A stretch of DNA of 48,436 bases. Origin: a virus. A program made the position numbers and the translations under genes. The stretch lies in the IMG/VR virus record IMGVR_UViG_3300036045_000021, positions 1-48,436 of that record; one strand, written 5' to 3'. Position 1 is the first letter of the stretch. Every line of letters starts with the position of its first letter. A model generated the notes under the pieces. The model searched no databases, was not told where the DNA came from, and saw nothing but the letters and a program-made list of their open reading frames with translations. This document shows positions 6,705-15,102 of the stretch, piece by piece.

Positions 6705-9700
6705 GTGCCGAACCTCGCGCGTTTCACAATCAACGGCTCAGCGAGCTCGCCAGGTGGCTTTGACGCTACTAACGGCCAGGTCCTGACCTTCGGGCTGGAA
6801 GCGGCCGCGAGTCTAGTGCAGCGGTGGACACTGGAGGTCTACACGCCCAGCGACACGGCTTCCCCGCGCGCCTCCAAGAATGCTCCGCAGATCAATCTCG
6901 TCGGCGCCACCACGGGGCCGAAAGTGGATGCGGTCACACCGGGCAGCAACATCACGACAACGGCACCTCCCTCTGGAGCCCATTCGTACATCGTACGTTC
7001 GACGGTCAATGGCGGGCTAGGGGCAGATGGTAGGCCCAACCCGGACTTCGTGTTCGAACGCCTCGTTGCAGTCCGAGCCGGCGGGCGCCGAAAGATCGTC
7101 GCGTCGGAGGGGACGCAGTACGAGACCGCTGGTTGGGCGGGCGCTCAGAACGATGACGTGGATGTCCCGATCGCAGGCGGCGTCGGCTCGACATCCACGA
7201 CCGCCACGTTCGTGCAACCGGCGGTGAGCGCGACAGTGACAGTCAGTGTCGGATCGTCGCTGGGGTTTGCGATCGGGATGGTGTTGTTTGTCGAGGGCGG
7301 CGGTTACTACAGCGTCGATTCGGTCGGGAGCGCGACGTCGGTAGTGCTGAGAAACCTCGGGTACAACGGCAATACGGCGCCAGGGTCCAATATCGTAAGC
7401 CCCAAGCTCGTCGTAGCCGGCGGTCTGCAGGGAGCAGCAGGAGCCGCGGGAGCAGCAGGGACGGCCGGTGCTCCGGGCGTCACAGTGACCAACACGACCG
7501 CGAACTTCACCCAGCCAGCTGTAGGGGCGACCGTGTCGATTGCGGTGGCCTCCACCTCGGCAATGGTGGTCGGCTCGATCCACTTCGTGCCGGGTGGCGG
7601 CTACTACGAGATCGCCGGTGTCGCGAGTTCGACGGCCGCAACGTTCAAGAACCTCGGCATTGCGGGATTCGCGGCACCCGGCGCGACCATCAACAGCGGC
7701 GCCCAAGTGGGTCCAGTCGGCGCGCTCGGCGCTCCGTTCGTTGATCTCGTTCGCGGCACAGATTTAACGGACGCCGATCAAACGCTGACCGTCGCGCAAG
7801 GTAACGTGCGGGTTCAACCGGCGGGCAGCACCACCGCAAATCGCACCAAGACGCTTTCTCCGACCGGCGCTGTTAACAAAGAGGTGATCCGCATTGATAA
7901 CCTCGCGAGCCACAACCTGATCGTGGTGAATGGCGGCCCAGGCGCGGGAACGCTCTACACGATTCTGCCCGGCCGCAGCAGCGACTTTGGTTTCGACGGG
8001 ACCAACTGGGCGCAGGGCAATAACAGCGCAGTCGCGCTCACTCCAGGCACGCCTGGCCCGACGGGCCCGACGGGCGCCACGGGCGCGCAAGGCATCCCGG
8101 GCCTAGGAATCAACTGGCGCGTGCCGCGCACCAGCGTGCGCGTGAAGTCTACGGCGAACGTCAATATTGCATCCCCGGGCGCAACCCACGATGGTATCAC
8201 GTTATCGACTAACCAAGTCATTCTGCTCGGCAACCAAACGACGCCGGCGGAAAATGGGCTCTACATTTACGCCGGGTCCGCCGTTCCGCTGACTCGAATT
8301 TCGAGCTTTGAAGCGTGCTACGCGACGGGCAGCGGTTGCTATATCTACGTGCGCGAAGGCACTGCTGGCGCGGGCACGGCGTGGTTTATCAATTCCAGCT
8401 TCGCAGTTACCGCGGCGAGTCAACTACTCGGATTAGCGCTGACCGAATACGATATCGAGGATTTTTGGGTTCCGGCGGATGGCGTCGATTACTCTCCGGC
8501 GTTTCATCGTGCGCAGCAGGCGATGCGCTGCAATAATGCGCAAGGTACGCTTTGGGTCAGACGCCAAGCGTCCTATCGCTTTGCGACTCCACTGCTGTTT
8601 ACGACAGCCATGGCCCTAAAGGGCTGCGGCGGGACGCTGAAAAACCCACCTCAACTCAACTTCACCAAGTCAGGCGCATGGATCTTGGGCGGCCGCCGCG
8701 AGCATGATGACGCTCTTACTAACGCGGGCGGGACGGTGATCGAAGATCTCCTCTTGCTCGGGCCGAGTTCGACGGTGGGAGGCAACCTCCCTGGGCTACA
8801 CGCGACGTGCCAGATTTTCACCACGAATCTCGCCATCCAGCAGTTCCCAGGGCGAGGCGTCACGCTGCGCGCTTCGACGAGCGAGGACTACGGCTCGGTC
8901 AATACCACGCTGTCGGCCGGGTTTAACGTGCCCGCGGTTGGCTCGACCGTAACGATCCAGCTGACGAGCGGTACTGGCATATCTGTGGGCACCGTTTTGC
9001 GCATCGCCACGGCGGGCTACTATTTGATAGAGGCTGTCTTGGGTGGCGGCCAGTTCACGGCCCAGAACATCGGCTTTGCGCATGCAACCGCTTACGCAGT
9101 CGCGAATGCAGCGGCGGCCACGGCCATCGCCAACGGGTCCGCCGTGCGCGGCGTGTTCACGAATGTCGATGTGTCCTCAATGGTGGGAGGCAATATTTCG
9201 CTCTGCGGGCTGTCCGGGCTGTTCATCAGCGGCGACAACGCTAACGCGATGTATTTCCGGAATATCAATATCACGTCCAACGGCTTGCGCACGATCAAGG
9301 ACGACAATCACGGCTGTGTCGACCGCTCTTTCTTGGGCAACACGTTCGTGCAAATGCACGCTGCGGGCAACACTGGCTTCGTTGCAACAGGCGTCACCAC
9401 AACGGCAAACTTCAACCGTCCTGAAGAAACCATTGGCATAACCGATTACTTGGGGGCTCCCACCGTCACGCTAGATGTTACAGATACCTCGTTGTTCGTG
9501 GCGGGAGACCGGCTAGTTATCGAAGGCGCGGGGACGGTGGGCGTTGTGTCCATTGTCAGTGGCACGCAAATGAAGGCGAACTTCTTGCGGCAGACAGGGA
9601 CTGTTGGCGACGTCGTGACATCCGGAAAATCCTTGATGTGGCCAGCTTACGCTTACCTGGCCGATCAGAGCGCCACATCGGCATTTATCGGCTGCTACTC

Positions 9701-10541
9701 GGAAGCTTCTGATGTTAGTCGAATAGATCTTCCGAGTAGCATCTACAGCGGTCGCATCGGCAATGTCGGCACAGCCGGGCGTATCGCTCCCAGCACCAGC
9801 GGCTGGGAGCCAACGACCATGAAATTCAACACCAAGGGTAAGTACCGCTCTTGGTTTTCGACTGGTGCTCGTGGCTCCGACGAGATCCACTCCTTTGCTG
9901 CAGATGGCGCCGACGCAGGCGGGTACATCACGACGTGGGATAACACTCGCAAAGCATATGTAACGCGGTATCAGAACTCGGCCTCTTATGAGGCGGAATA
10001 CCTCACCGGTACTGGACACGGAAATAGCGTCGGCTTTCGCAGCTTCCCGCGAGGGCTGCTCATTGGCGCGCACCGCGTATTCTCGTCACTACTGGCGAAT
10101 CTACCGACGGTTTCGACGGAGACCGGCACAACCAATCCCTATAATATGGGGTCGGGCATCGCCGATACAATCATCGGTCGCGACCCGCTCGGCACCGCCA
10201 GCACTGGCTGGCTCTACAAGTGTGTCAAATCGGGCACCACACTGACGTGGCAGCCGGACCGGTTGGCGCTACGCAACGTAACGATCAACTTCGGCTCAAG
10301 CGTTGCTGACGCTGCCGAGGTGACGGCGACTACGACGCTCACGCCCACGGCGCCGGTCGTTGGGGCTGTCGTGGGAGACAATGCAGTCTGCAATCCCCGC
10401 GCGGCGCTACCGGCGAAGGTGCTGATTACGTCGTGTCGTGTCAGCGCGGCGGACACAATCGAGATCCGTCTACTGAATCTGAGCGGCAGTTCCCAGAATC
10501 TCTCCGCCACGACTTGGGACATCACGGTGTTCAAGTCGTGA
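6705..10541 (+). CDS. Large tailspike/tail fibre with collagen-like and beta-helix regions
   Basis: A 1278-residue appendage. Order: an N-terminal strand-rich domain (1-150); two ~65-residue modules of the type NFTQPAVGATVSI...GGGYY with collagen-like Gly-X-Y runs after the first (around residue 240) and near residue 447 (PGPTGPTGATGAQG); from ~585 a pectate-lyase-like right-handed beta-helix beginning with FWVPADGVDYSPAF; two further diverged modules (about 730-800 and 900-975); and a C-terminal strand domain after ~1175. Such proteins trimerise and bind or cut surface polysaccharide. GTG 6705 is the only plausible start after the terminase stop. Placement between terminase and portal is unusual. 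Catalytic activity is inferred from fold resemblance only. Confidence 0.8.
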   Translation: MPNLARFTINGSASSPGGFDATNGQVLTFGLEAAASLVQRWTLEVYTPSDTASPRASKNAPQINLVGATTGPKVDAVTPGSNITTTAPPSGAHSYIVRSTVNGGLGADGRPNPDFVFERLVAVRAGGRRKIVASEGTQYETAGWAGAQNDDVDVPIAGGVGSTSTTATFVQPAVSATVTVSVGSSLGFAIGMVLFVEGGGYYSVDSVGSATSVVLRNLGYNGNTAPGSNIVSPKLVVAGGLQGAAGAAGAAGTAGAPGVTVTNTTANFTQPAVGATVSIAVASTSAMVVGSIHFVPGGGYYEIAGVASSTAATFKNLGIAGFAAPGATINSGAQVGPVGALGAPFVDLVRGTDLTDADQTLTVAQGNVRVQPAGSTTANRTKTLSPTGAVNKEVIRIDNLASHNLIVVNGGPGAGTLYTILPGRSSDFGFDGTNWAQGNNSAVALTPGTPGPTGPTGATGAQGIPGLGINWRVPRTSVRVKSTANVNIASPGATHDGITLSTNQVILLGNQTTPAENGLYIYAGSAVPLTRISSFEACYATGSGCYIYVREGTAGAGTAWFINSSFAVTAASQLLGLALTEYDIEDFWVPADGVDYSPAFHRAQQAMRCNNAQGTLWVRRQASYRFATPLLFTTAMALKGCGGTLKNPPQLNFTKSGAWILGGRREHDDALTNAGGTVIEDLLLLGPSSTVGGNLPGLHATCQIFTTNLAIQQFPGRGVTLRASTSEDYGSVNTTLSAGFNVPAVGSTVTIQLTSGTGISVGTVLRIATAGYYLIEAVLGGGQFTAQNIGFAHATAYAVANAAAATAIANGSAVRGVFTNVDVSSMVGGNISLCGLSGLFISGDNANAMYFRNINITSNGLRTIKDDNHGCVDRSFLGNTFVQMHAAGNTGFVATGVTTTANFNRPEETIGITDYLGAPTVTLDVTDTSLFVAGDRLVIEGAGTVGVVSIVSGTQMKANFLRQTGTVGDVVTSGKSLMWPAYAYLADQSATSAFIGCYSEASDVSRIDLPSSIYSGRIGNVGTAGRIAPSTSGWEPTTMKFNTKGKYRSWFSTGARGSDEIHSFAADGADAGGYITTWDNTRKAYVTRYQNSASYEAEYLTGTGHGNSVGFRSFPRGLLIGAHRVFSSLLANLPTVSTETGTTNPYNMGSGIADTIIGRDPLGTASTGWLYKCVKSGTTLTWQPDRLALRNVTINFGSSVADAAEVTATTTLTPTAPVVGAVVGDNAVCNPRAALPAKVLITSCRVSAADTIEIRLLNLSGSSQNLSATTWDITVFKS

Positions 10542-11563
10542 GGATCTCGCTAGGCCTTTCGTTGGGACGCGCGGCGCTCGGGACGGTAACAATCCCGACG
10601 CCGGCCCTGTACTTAGAGATCCGAAAGAACATCACGTTCTTTGCTGGCAACATGCGAATTCTCACGGGCACAAGCGTGCCCAATATCGCCATGGCGGCAG
10701 CACCTTCGGGTTCGCTCACGTTCGCGAATAATCCGCCGGCCATCGAGGTCAATTGTGTGGACGTCTCGGGCGGGACGGCGCTCGGGCAGGCCAAGGTAGA
10801 CGTGCTGTATGACGGCGTTGTGAGCATGGCCGCAGTCACGACGAGCGCGACGCTCGACCTGACCGGTGCCGGTGCGGGCGTGCGGCTTGTCTGCGGCACG
10901 GGCACGTACGCCACTAATCAGAGCTGGCGAAACAAGGTGGGCTCCTGGACGTCCACCGAAGGCAACTCGCGAGTATTCGAGCAAACGACCGGCGCGCAGT
11001 GCCCGAGCTACGTCAAGGTCGGCTCCGTCTGGCGCCTCGACTTTACAGCAACCGGCAGCGAACGGCTCGTATGCACAACAGCTGCTGTCGCGCAGCTGTT
11101 TCAAAATGCTAGCCCGTTCAACCTCTGGTTCCGCACCGCAACAGACAACGCCAATCAAGCGCGCGCCATCTTCGCCGTAGGCAACAGCGCCCAAGCGTCC
11201 AATGGCTCGAAACGCTTCGGCACCTCTACCACTGGCAACGGGCGCTGGACGTGCTCTGTGGTGACGGACGCTGCCGGCACCGACGGCGGCCCCTTCGAAT
11301 CAGGCGTCAACATCGACACCAACGACCACCTGTTATTGTGGCGGCACACCGGCTCAACCATCACGCTGGACGAAGATGGAGTGAACCTGATTAGCACGGC
11401 CAACACTCCTGGCACGACCAGCCCCAATCAGGCCGCCATTGCGGCGCGCCCGTCGAGTACGCACACCCAGTTTTACGACGGGAAGGTCGGCAGCATTCGC
11501 GTCGATGCCTCCGACCTGTCCTCAGATGTCCGGGCCGCTATCGCGGCTGCGTTTCCTGCCTGA
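10538..11563 (+). CDS. Lectin-like (LamG/concanavalin fold) phage adhesion protein
   Basis: A 341-residue protein translationally coupled to the tailspike by a GTGA overlap. The N-terminal ~130 residues look like a structural strand domain (SLGLSLGRAALG start). The C-terminal ~200 residues, with SKRFGTSTTGNGRWT, VNIDTNDHLLLWRHTG and a closing YDGKVGSIRVDAS, have the alternating strand pattern of concanavalin A-like/LamG lectin domains found in phage fibres. It probably decorates the fibre or binds carbohydrate. The 3' end overlaps the convergent sulfatase by 26 bases, leaving no room for a terminator between them. Confidence 0.65.
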   Translation: MRISLGLSLGRAALGTVTIPTPALYLEIRKNITFFAGNMRILTGTSVPNIAMAAAPSGSLTFANNPPAIEVNCVDVSGGTALGQAKVDVLYDGVVSMAAVTTSATLDLTGAGAGVRLVCGTGTYATNQSWRNKVGSWTSTEGNSRVFEQTTGAQCPSYVKVGSVWRLDFTATGSERLVCTTAAVAQLFQNASPFNLWFRTATDNANQARAIFAVGNSAQASNGSKRFGTSTTGNGRWTCSVVTDAAGTDGGPFESGVNIDTNDHLLLWRHTGSTITLDEDGVNLISTANTPGTTSPNQAAIAARPSSTHTQFYDGKVGSIRVDASDLSSDVRAAIAAAFPA

Positions 11564-13088
11564 GCCGCTCGGCCAAAGCGGCTTGTGTGGCTGCAGGTAG
11601 CAGGTGCCAGGTGTTGGTGACCTGGTCCGGGTCAGTCTTTGAATCATGCCATTCGCGCTCTCCGGTCGAATATTCGACGTACAAGCCGTCCGGGCCTCGT
11701 AGAGCTCGGTAGCTTGGCGGGCCGCCCGCTTCGGCGCCCTCGACGGCATCCGGATCGTCGGGTTGGTCCACGGCCGAAGCCCGATGCTCGAGCAGCGCAT
11801 GCGTGCGCCACTCAGTAGGCTGGTTGCCCTTGAGCCAGGGCACCAGTGAACGGCCGTCACCGGGCAACGTCTCGGCGCCACCGAGCTCGGTGAACGTCGG
11901 GCAAAGGTCAACGTTTTGTGTGATTGCTTGAACGGTCGAACCAGCGGCAACGCCGGGACCGACCACGATAAGAGGGACATGCACATCCGTGTCGTAAGGA
12001 GTGCGCTTGCCCGGTAGCAGGCTGCGCTCTCCCATGTGGTAGCCGTTGTCACTGGTGAAAACGATGCACGTGTTTTCGGCGATGCCTAACTCTTCGATCT
12101 GCGCACGCAAGGCACCGATTGCTTCGTCGATGGCCTGTACAGCGCGAACTCGCTGACGGAATGCCGTGTCTATGGCGGTAATGTTGCCGTCCGTCAGCGG
12201 CGGCACAGCGCGGAGCCATGCCGGATCGGTTGCCGAAGCCCGAACGCCGAATGCTGCGGTCCGCGGGTAGACGGTATCCGCATGCACGGCAGCGTGCCGC
12301 TTGGCCGCGATGTAAGGCTTGTGCGGCGCGAACGTCGAGAGCTGCACGAAAAACGGTGTTCGCGCCGTCGAGACAATCTCGCCAGCGATTCCCGCGAGCA
12401 CGTCGGTGATGTAATCCTCGGGCTCGGTGCCGTAGTGCACAACCTCGCCGTTGCGGCTGAGATCGTAGTTGTAGGCGCCGTAGGCGTAACCTGCGACGTG
12501 CCAGTCGGACCAGCCGCGCTGCGGCCTGTTCTTCGTGGGCTCGTAGCCGTTGATCCACTTTCCGAGTAGCGCTGTGTGATAGCCTGAGGCCTGCAGCGCA
12601 GTCGCGAACGTAGCGTCCTCGTGGTCGCCCGTTTGCCATGCGGCGAGCCCGCCTTCCGGGCCGATGTTCGCCCATACGCCGCTCGAATGAGGATGCAATC
12701 CGGTAAACAGCGTGGCGCGGCTAGGGCAGCACAGCGAATTGCTGACGAAGTAGTTTTCGAAGGTGACGCCATCCGCCTGCAGGCGCTTCACTTCGGGCAT
12801 GTAAGGCAGCAAGGTCCAGGTCAGATCGTCGGCAAGGATGAGGATAATATTCGGCGGTTTCGCGGGTGGCGACGGTGGCGTCGGCCCACCGCCGCTCCCT
12901 TCGGCTTGGGTAGCTTCCCGCCACTCTGGCGCCGGCTCAGTGGGCTCTGTAGGCTCTTGCGGCTCTCGGTCTGAGAACGCAGCCGGGACCGGATCAAGCA
13001 CCGAAGCAGTCAAGCCGCTGGGTTCGGCTGGTTCGACGCCGCAGCCGAGCGCCAGTGCGGCAAACAAGATTCGTTGTACGATAGCCAT
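11538..13088 (-). CDS. Lipoprotein sulfatase (formylglycine-dependent) carried as phage cargo
   Basis: A 516-residue type I sulfatase. It starts with a lipoprotein signal (hydrophobic FAALALGC, lipid-accepting Cys16), followed by a Pro/Glu linker to ~75. The catalytic domain shows ILADD (metal ligands D87, D88), the sulfatase signature CCPSRATLFTG with Cys120 as the formylglycine site (C-x-P-S-R), GKW and SDNGYHMGE. The family hydrolyses sulfate esters of polysaccharides and needs a host formylglycine-generating enzyme. AGGAG precedes the ATG. It is transcribed against the phage operon. Combined with its own signal peptide this suggests a gene expressed in the lysogen, not a virion part; the substrate is unknown. 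Confidence 0.92.
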   Translation of the reverse strand: MAIVQRILFAALALGCGVEPAEPSGLTASVLDPVPAAFSDREPQEPTEPTEPAPEWREATQAEGSGGGPTPPSPPAKPPNIILILADDLTWTLLPYMPEVKRLQADGVTFENYFVSNSLCCPSRATLFTGLHPHSSGVWANIGPEGGLAAWQTGDHEDATFATALQASGYHTALLGKWINGYEPTKNRPQRGWSDWHVAGYAYGAYNYDLSRNGEVVHYGTEPEDYITDVLAGIAGEIVSTARTPFFVQLSTFAPHKPYIAAKRHAAVHADTVYPRTAAFGVRASATDPAWLRAVPPLTDGNITAIDTAFRQRVRAVQAIDEAIGALRAQIEELGIAENTCIVFTSDNGYHMGERSLLPGKRTPYDTDVHVPLIVVGPGVAAGSTVQAITQNVDLCPTFTELGGAETLPGDGRSLVPWLKGNQPTEWRTHALLEHRASAVDQPDDPDAVEGAEAGGPPSYRALRGPDGLYVEYSTGEREWHDSKTDPDQVTNTWHLLPAATQAALAERLRQETQPR

Positions 13089-13156
13089 GTCTCAATCACT
13101 CCTATTGGTTGGGACCACGGCCCGGGTCGTTCGTAGCGACGCCGGGCCGACTTCTG

Positions 13157-13185
13157 AGAGTACACCGCTAGGCCGGGTCTAGCAA
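13157..13185 (-). promoter_or_regulatory. Weak candidate promoter for the sulfatase gene
   Basis: On the reverse strand a TTGCTA box (13180-13185) and a TACTCT box (13157-13162) are separated by 17 bp, predicting a start about 60 bases before the sulfatase ATG. The -35 box matches consensus at 4 of 6 positions and the -10 box at 3 of 6, so this is only suggestive. A promoter somewhere in 13089-13207 is expected because the gene is isolated on its strand. Confidence 0.25.
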
Positions 13186-13207
13186 CCGGGGTCGTGACGC
13201 GAGGCGC

Positions 13208-13510
13208 GTGACAGGTTGCGGCGTGGATTCTGCCCAGCAAAACCGTGCCATCGGCGTCGCTCAGGGCCGCCGAGAGGCGGCGGAACACTTCGCCCGAGCT
13301 CTCCGCACCGTCGTCGCACGGTGGCGCGCCGAGGAGGCCGGAGCGGGCGCCTTGCGCGCGGCCCTGCTGCACTCTCTTACCGAGCGTTGGTGCTCTCGCG
13401 TCGAGGCTCTGGCGCTTGAGCTGGAGCAGCAGCTGCCGGCACTCCGGGCGGCAGAGGCACAGGCGATCGCCGCCTGCCCGCCAGGATCCCGCTGGTGGAG
13501 GCGCTGGTGA
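13208..13510 (+). CDS. Small helical protein upstream of portal
   Basis: This 100-residue, Ala/Arg-rich helical protein reopens the head gene operon after the sulfatase. It starts at GTG 13208 with only a weak SD and overlaps the portal start by GTGA. It has no recognised domain; the long helix rich in Leu and Glu (residues 45-85) could form a coiled coil. It may be a small packaging or head accessory protein judged by position, but the evidence is limited to its coupling with the portal gene. Confidence 0.45.
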   Translation: MTGCGVDSAQQNRAIGVAQGRREAAEHFARALRTVVARWRAEEAGAGALRAALLHSLTERWCSRVEALALELEQQLPALRAAEAQAIAACPPGSRWWRRW

Positions 13511-15102
13511 ACGCCAAGCTCGCGCCCCTGCATACCCCGCAGGGCATCGCGCAGCGAGCCGAGGCGGAGCGGCGCAAGGAGATCGATGCCGCCGCCAAGC
13601 GAGGCATCCGCCTGCGCTTCGACAGCGCTGGTAATCCGCTGCTCAGCGCCGCCAGCCTGCAAGACTCGATGTATGGCGGCGAGCTGCCGCTGATGGAGCA
13701 AAACCGCCGGTACTTCGGGCGCTCTCTCACGCCCGAGCACATCGAGCTAGCCATCCGCTCCGCTGATCTCGGGTTCATGCGGGACCTGACCGATCTGGAG
13801 TACGAGACTCTGCACATCGATCCGAGCTTTTCATCCGTCGTGAACAAACGAATGCGTGCGATGGCCAGCGTCCCTGCGCAGGTTTTGCCGGCAGTCGGCG
13901 ATGGCCTCGACGAGACGAAAGCAAAGTTCTACGCGGATGTCGTGCGCCAGCAGCTCGCATGGGTCCCGAACCTGCGCCTCCAAATCCGTAGACTCAACTG
14001 GGCCCACTGCCACGGTCGCGCGGCGCTCGAGAAAGTCTGGCGCGAGAACCCGTCAGGCAGCCAGGTGCGCTGGCGCATCGACTCGCTCAACTGGATCCAT
14101 CCTCGAAGGTTGAGCTTTGGTCCGGAACGCGAGCTCCGGGTGCGCGACGACATGTTCGCGGGCGCCGGCTTTGAGAGGCGAGGGCTCGAGCTCAGGAGCG
14201 TGCCGTTCAAGTTTGTGAGCTTCACGCCCCAGGACTTCGACGACTACCCGGAGCGCGAAGGCTTTGGACCCCGTGCTCTCTATTTCTCGTTCTTCAAGCG
14301 CTTTGGATGGCGTGAACGCATGATCCTGCTCGAGGTGTTCGGTAAGCCCTGGAGGATCGTGCGGATGCTCGAGGGTGCTCAGGGCGTGCAGCGCGAGGAC
14401 CTCGACGAGGCGGGCGAAGCGGCTGACGCCATGGGCGCCAACGCAACGGGTGTAATGCCGCCGGGCGTAGATGCCGAACTCATCAGTCCCGATCAGTACG
14501 CCGGGCAAATCCACAAGGACGTCGCGGCCGAGTGCAACGACGAGATCAGCAAGCTGGTACTTGGCACGACGCGCACGACCGACGCGAAGCCGGGAGCGCT
14601 CGGATCCGCCGGTGACGAGGTTGGGCAGGAGGAACAGAGCGGCGTTTTCGCGGCGGACGGCTGGGACCTTTCGGACCTGCTCACCGAGCAACTCGCGGCC
14701 GACATCATCGCCCTCAACTTCGGAGCCGAAGCGCTAGATCACTGTCCGCGCATCGAGCTTCGCTACGAGCTCAAGGCGAGCCGAGGCGTCGAGATCGAAC
14801 GAACCGTGAAGGTGTTCGGGATGGGGCAGCCGCTCAAGAAGAGCGAGTTCTACGAGCGCGTGGGCTTCACAGCGCCCGAGCCCGACGACGAAGTCGTGCA
14901 GCAGCAGGTGGCGCCGGCGATGCCCGGGGGCTCTTCAGGTCTCGGCGATTTGGGCCTACCGGGGGGCGACGAAGCGAGCCCGCTCGGCGACGGCGGCGCG
15001 TCGCTGCCCGACCCGGAGACCTTCGCCGACGCCACGGACCCGCTCGTATTGGTGCGCGCTGCACGCGTGCTGCAGCTGCTCGACCGTAGCCGCACCCGAT
15101 GA
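13507..15102 (+). CDS. Mu gp29-like portal protein (DUF935)
   Basis: A ~531-residue portal subunit: twelve copies form the ring through which DNA enters and the tail attaches. The central region matches DUF935/Mu gp29 features: FMRDLTDLEYETLHIDPSFS, VVNKRMRAMASVPAQVLP, a Trp-rich WAHCHGRAALEKVW strand, and ERMILLEVFGKPWRI. Another typical stretch is LVLGTTRTTDAK..GALGS. The C-terminal ~70 residues are a Gly/Pro/Asp-rich tail. GTG 13507 is preferred: GGAGG at 13497-13501 has good spacing and the start overlaps the previous stop. GTG 13495 in the same frame is the alternative. It is followed by the MuF-type gene with an ATGA overlap, as in Mu-like phages. Confidence 0.92.
   Translation: MNAKLAPLHTPQGIAQRAEAERRKEIDAAAKRGIRLRFDSAGNPLLSAASLQDSMYGGELPLMEQNRRYFGRSLTPEHIELAIRSADLGFMRDLTDLEYETLHIDPSFSSVVNKRMRAMASVPAQVLPAVGDGLDETKAKFYADVVRQQLAWVPNLRLQIRRLNWAHCHGRAALEKVWRENPSGSQVRWRIDSLNWIHPRRLSFGPERELRVRDDMFAGAGFERRGLELRSVPFKFVSFTPQDFDDYPEREGFGPRALYFSFFKRFGWRERMILLEVFGKPWRIVRMLEGAQGVQREDLDEAGEAADAMGANATGVMPPGVDAELISPDQYAGQIHKDVAAECNDEISKLVLGTTRTTDAKPGALGSAGDEVGQEEQSGVFAADGWDLSDLLTEQLAADIIALNFGAEALDHCPRIELRYELKASRGVEIERTVKVFGMGQPLKKSEFYERVGFTAPEPDDEVVQQQVAPAMPGGSSGLGDLGLPGGDEASPLGDGGASLPDPETFADATDPLVLVRAARVLQLLDRSRTR

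Noticed and set aside
7017-7706. 229-residue reverse-strand frame inside the tailspike
   Set aside because: The forward frame encodes recognisable spike modules; the reverse one is Arg/Gly-rich noise.
14053-14691. 212-residue reverse-strand frame inside the portal
   Set aside because: Antisense to the clear DUF935 portal, without start signals.
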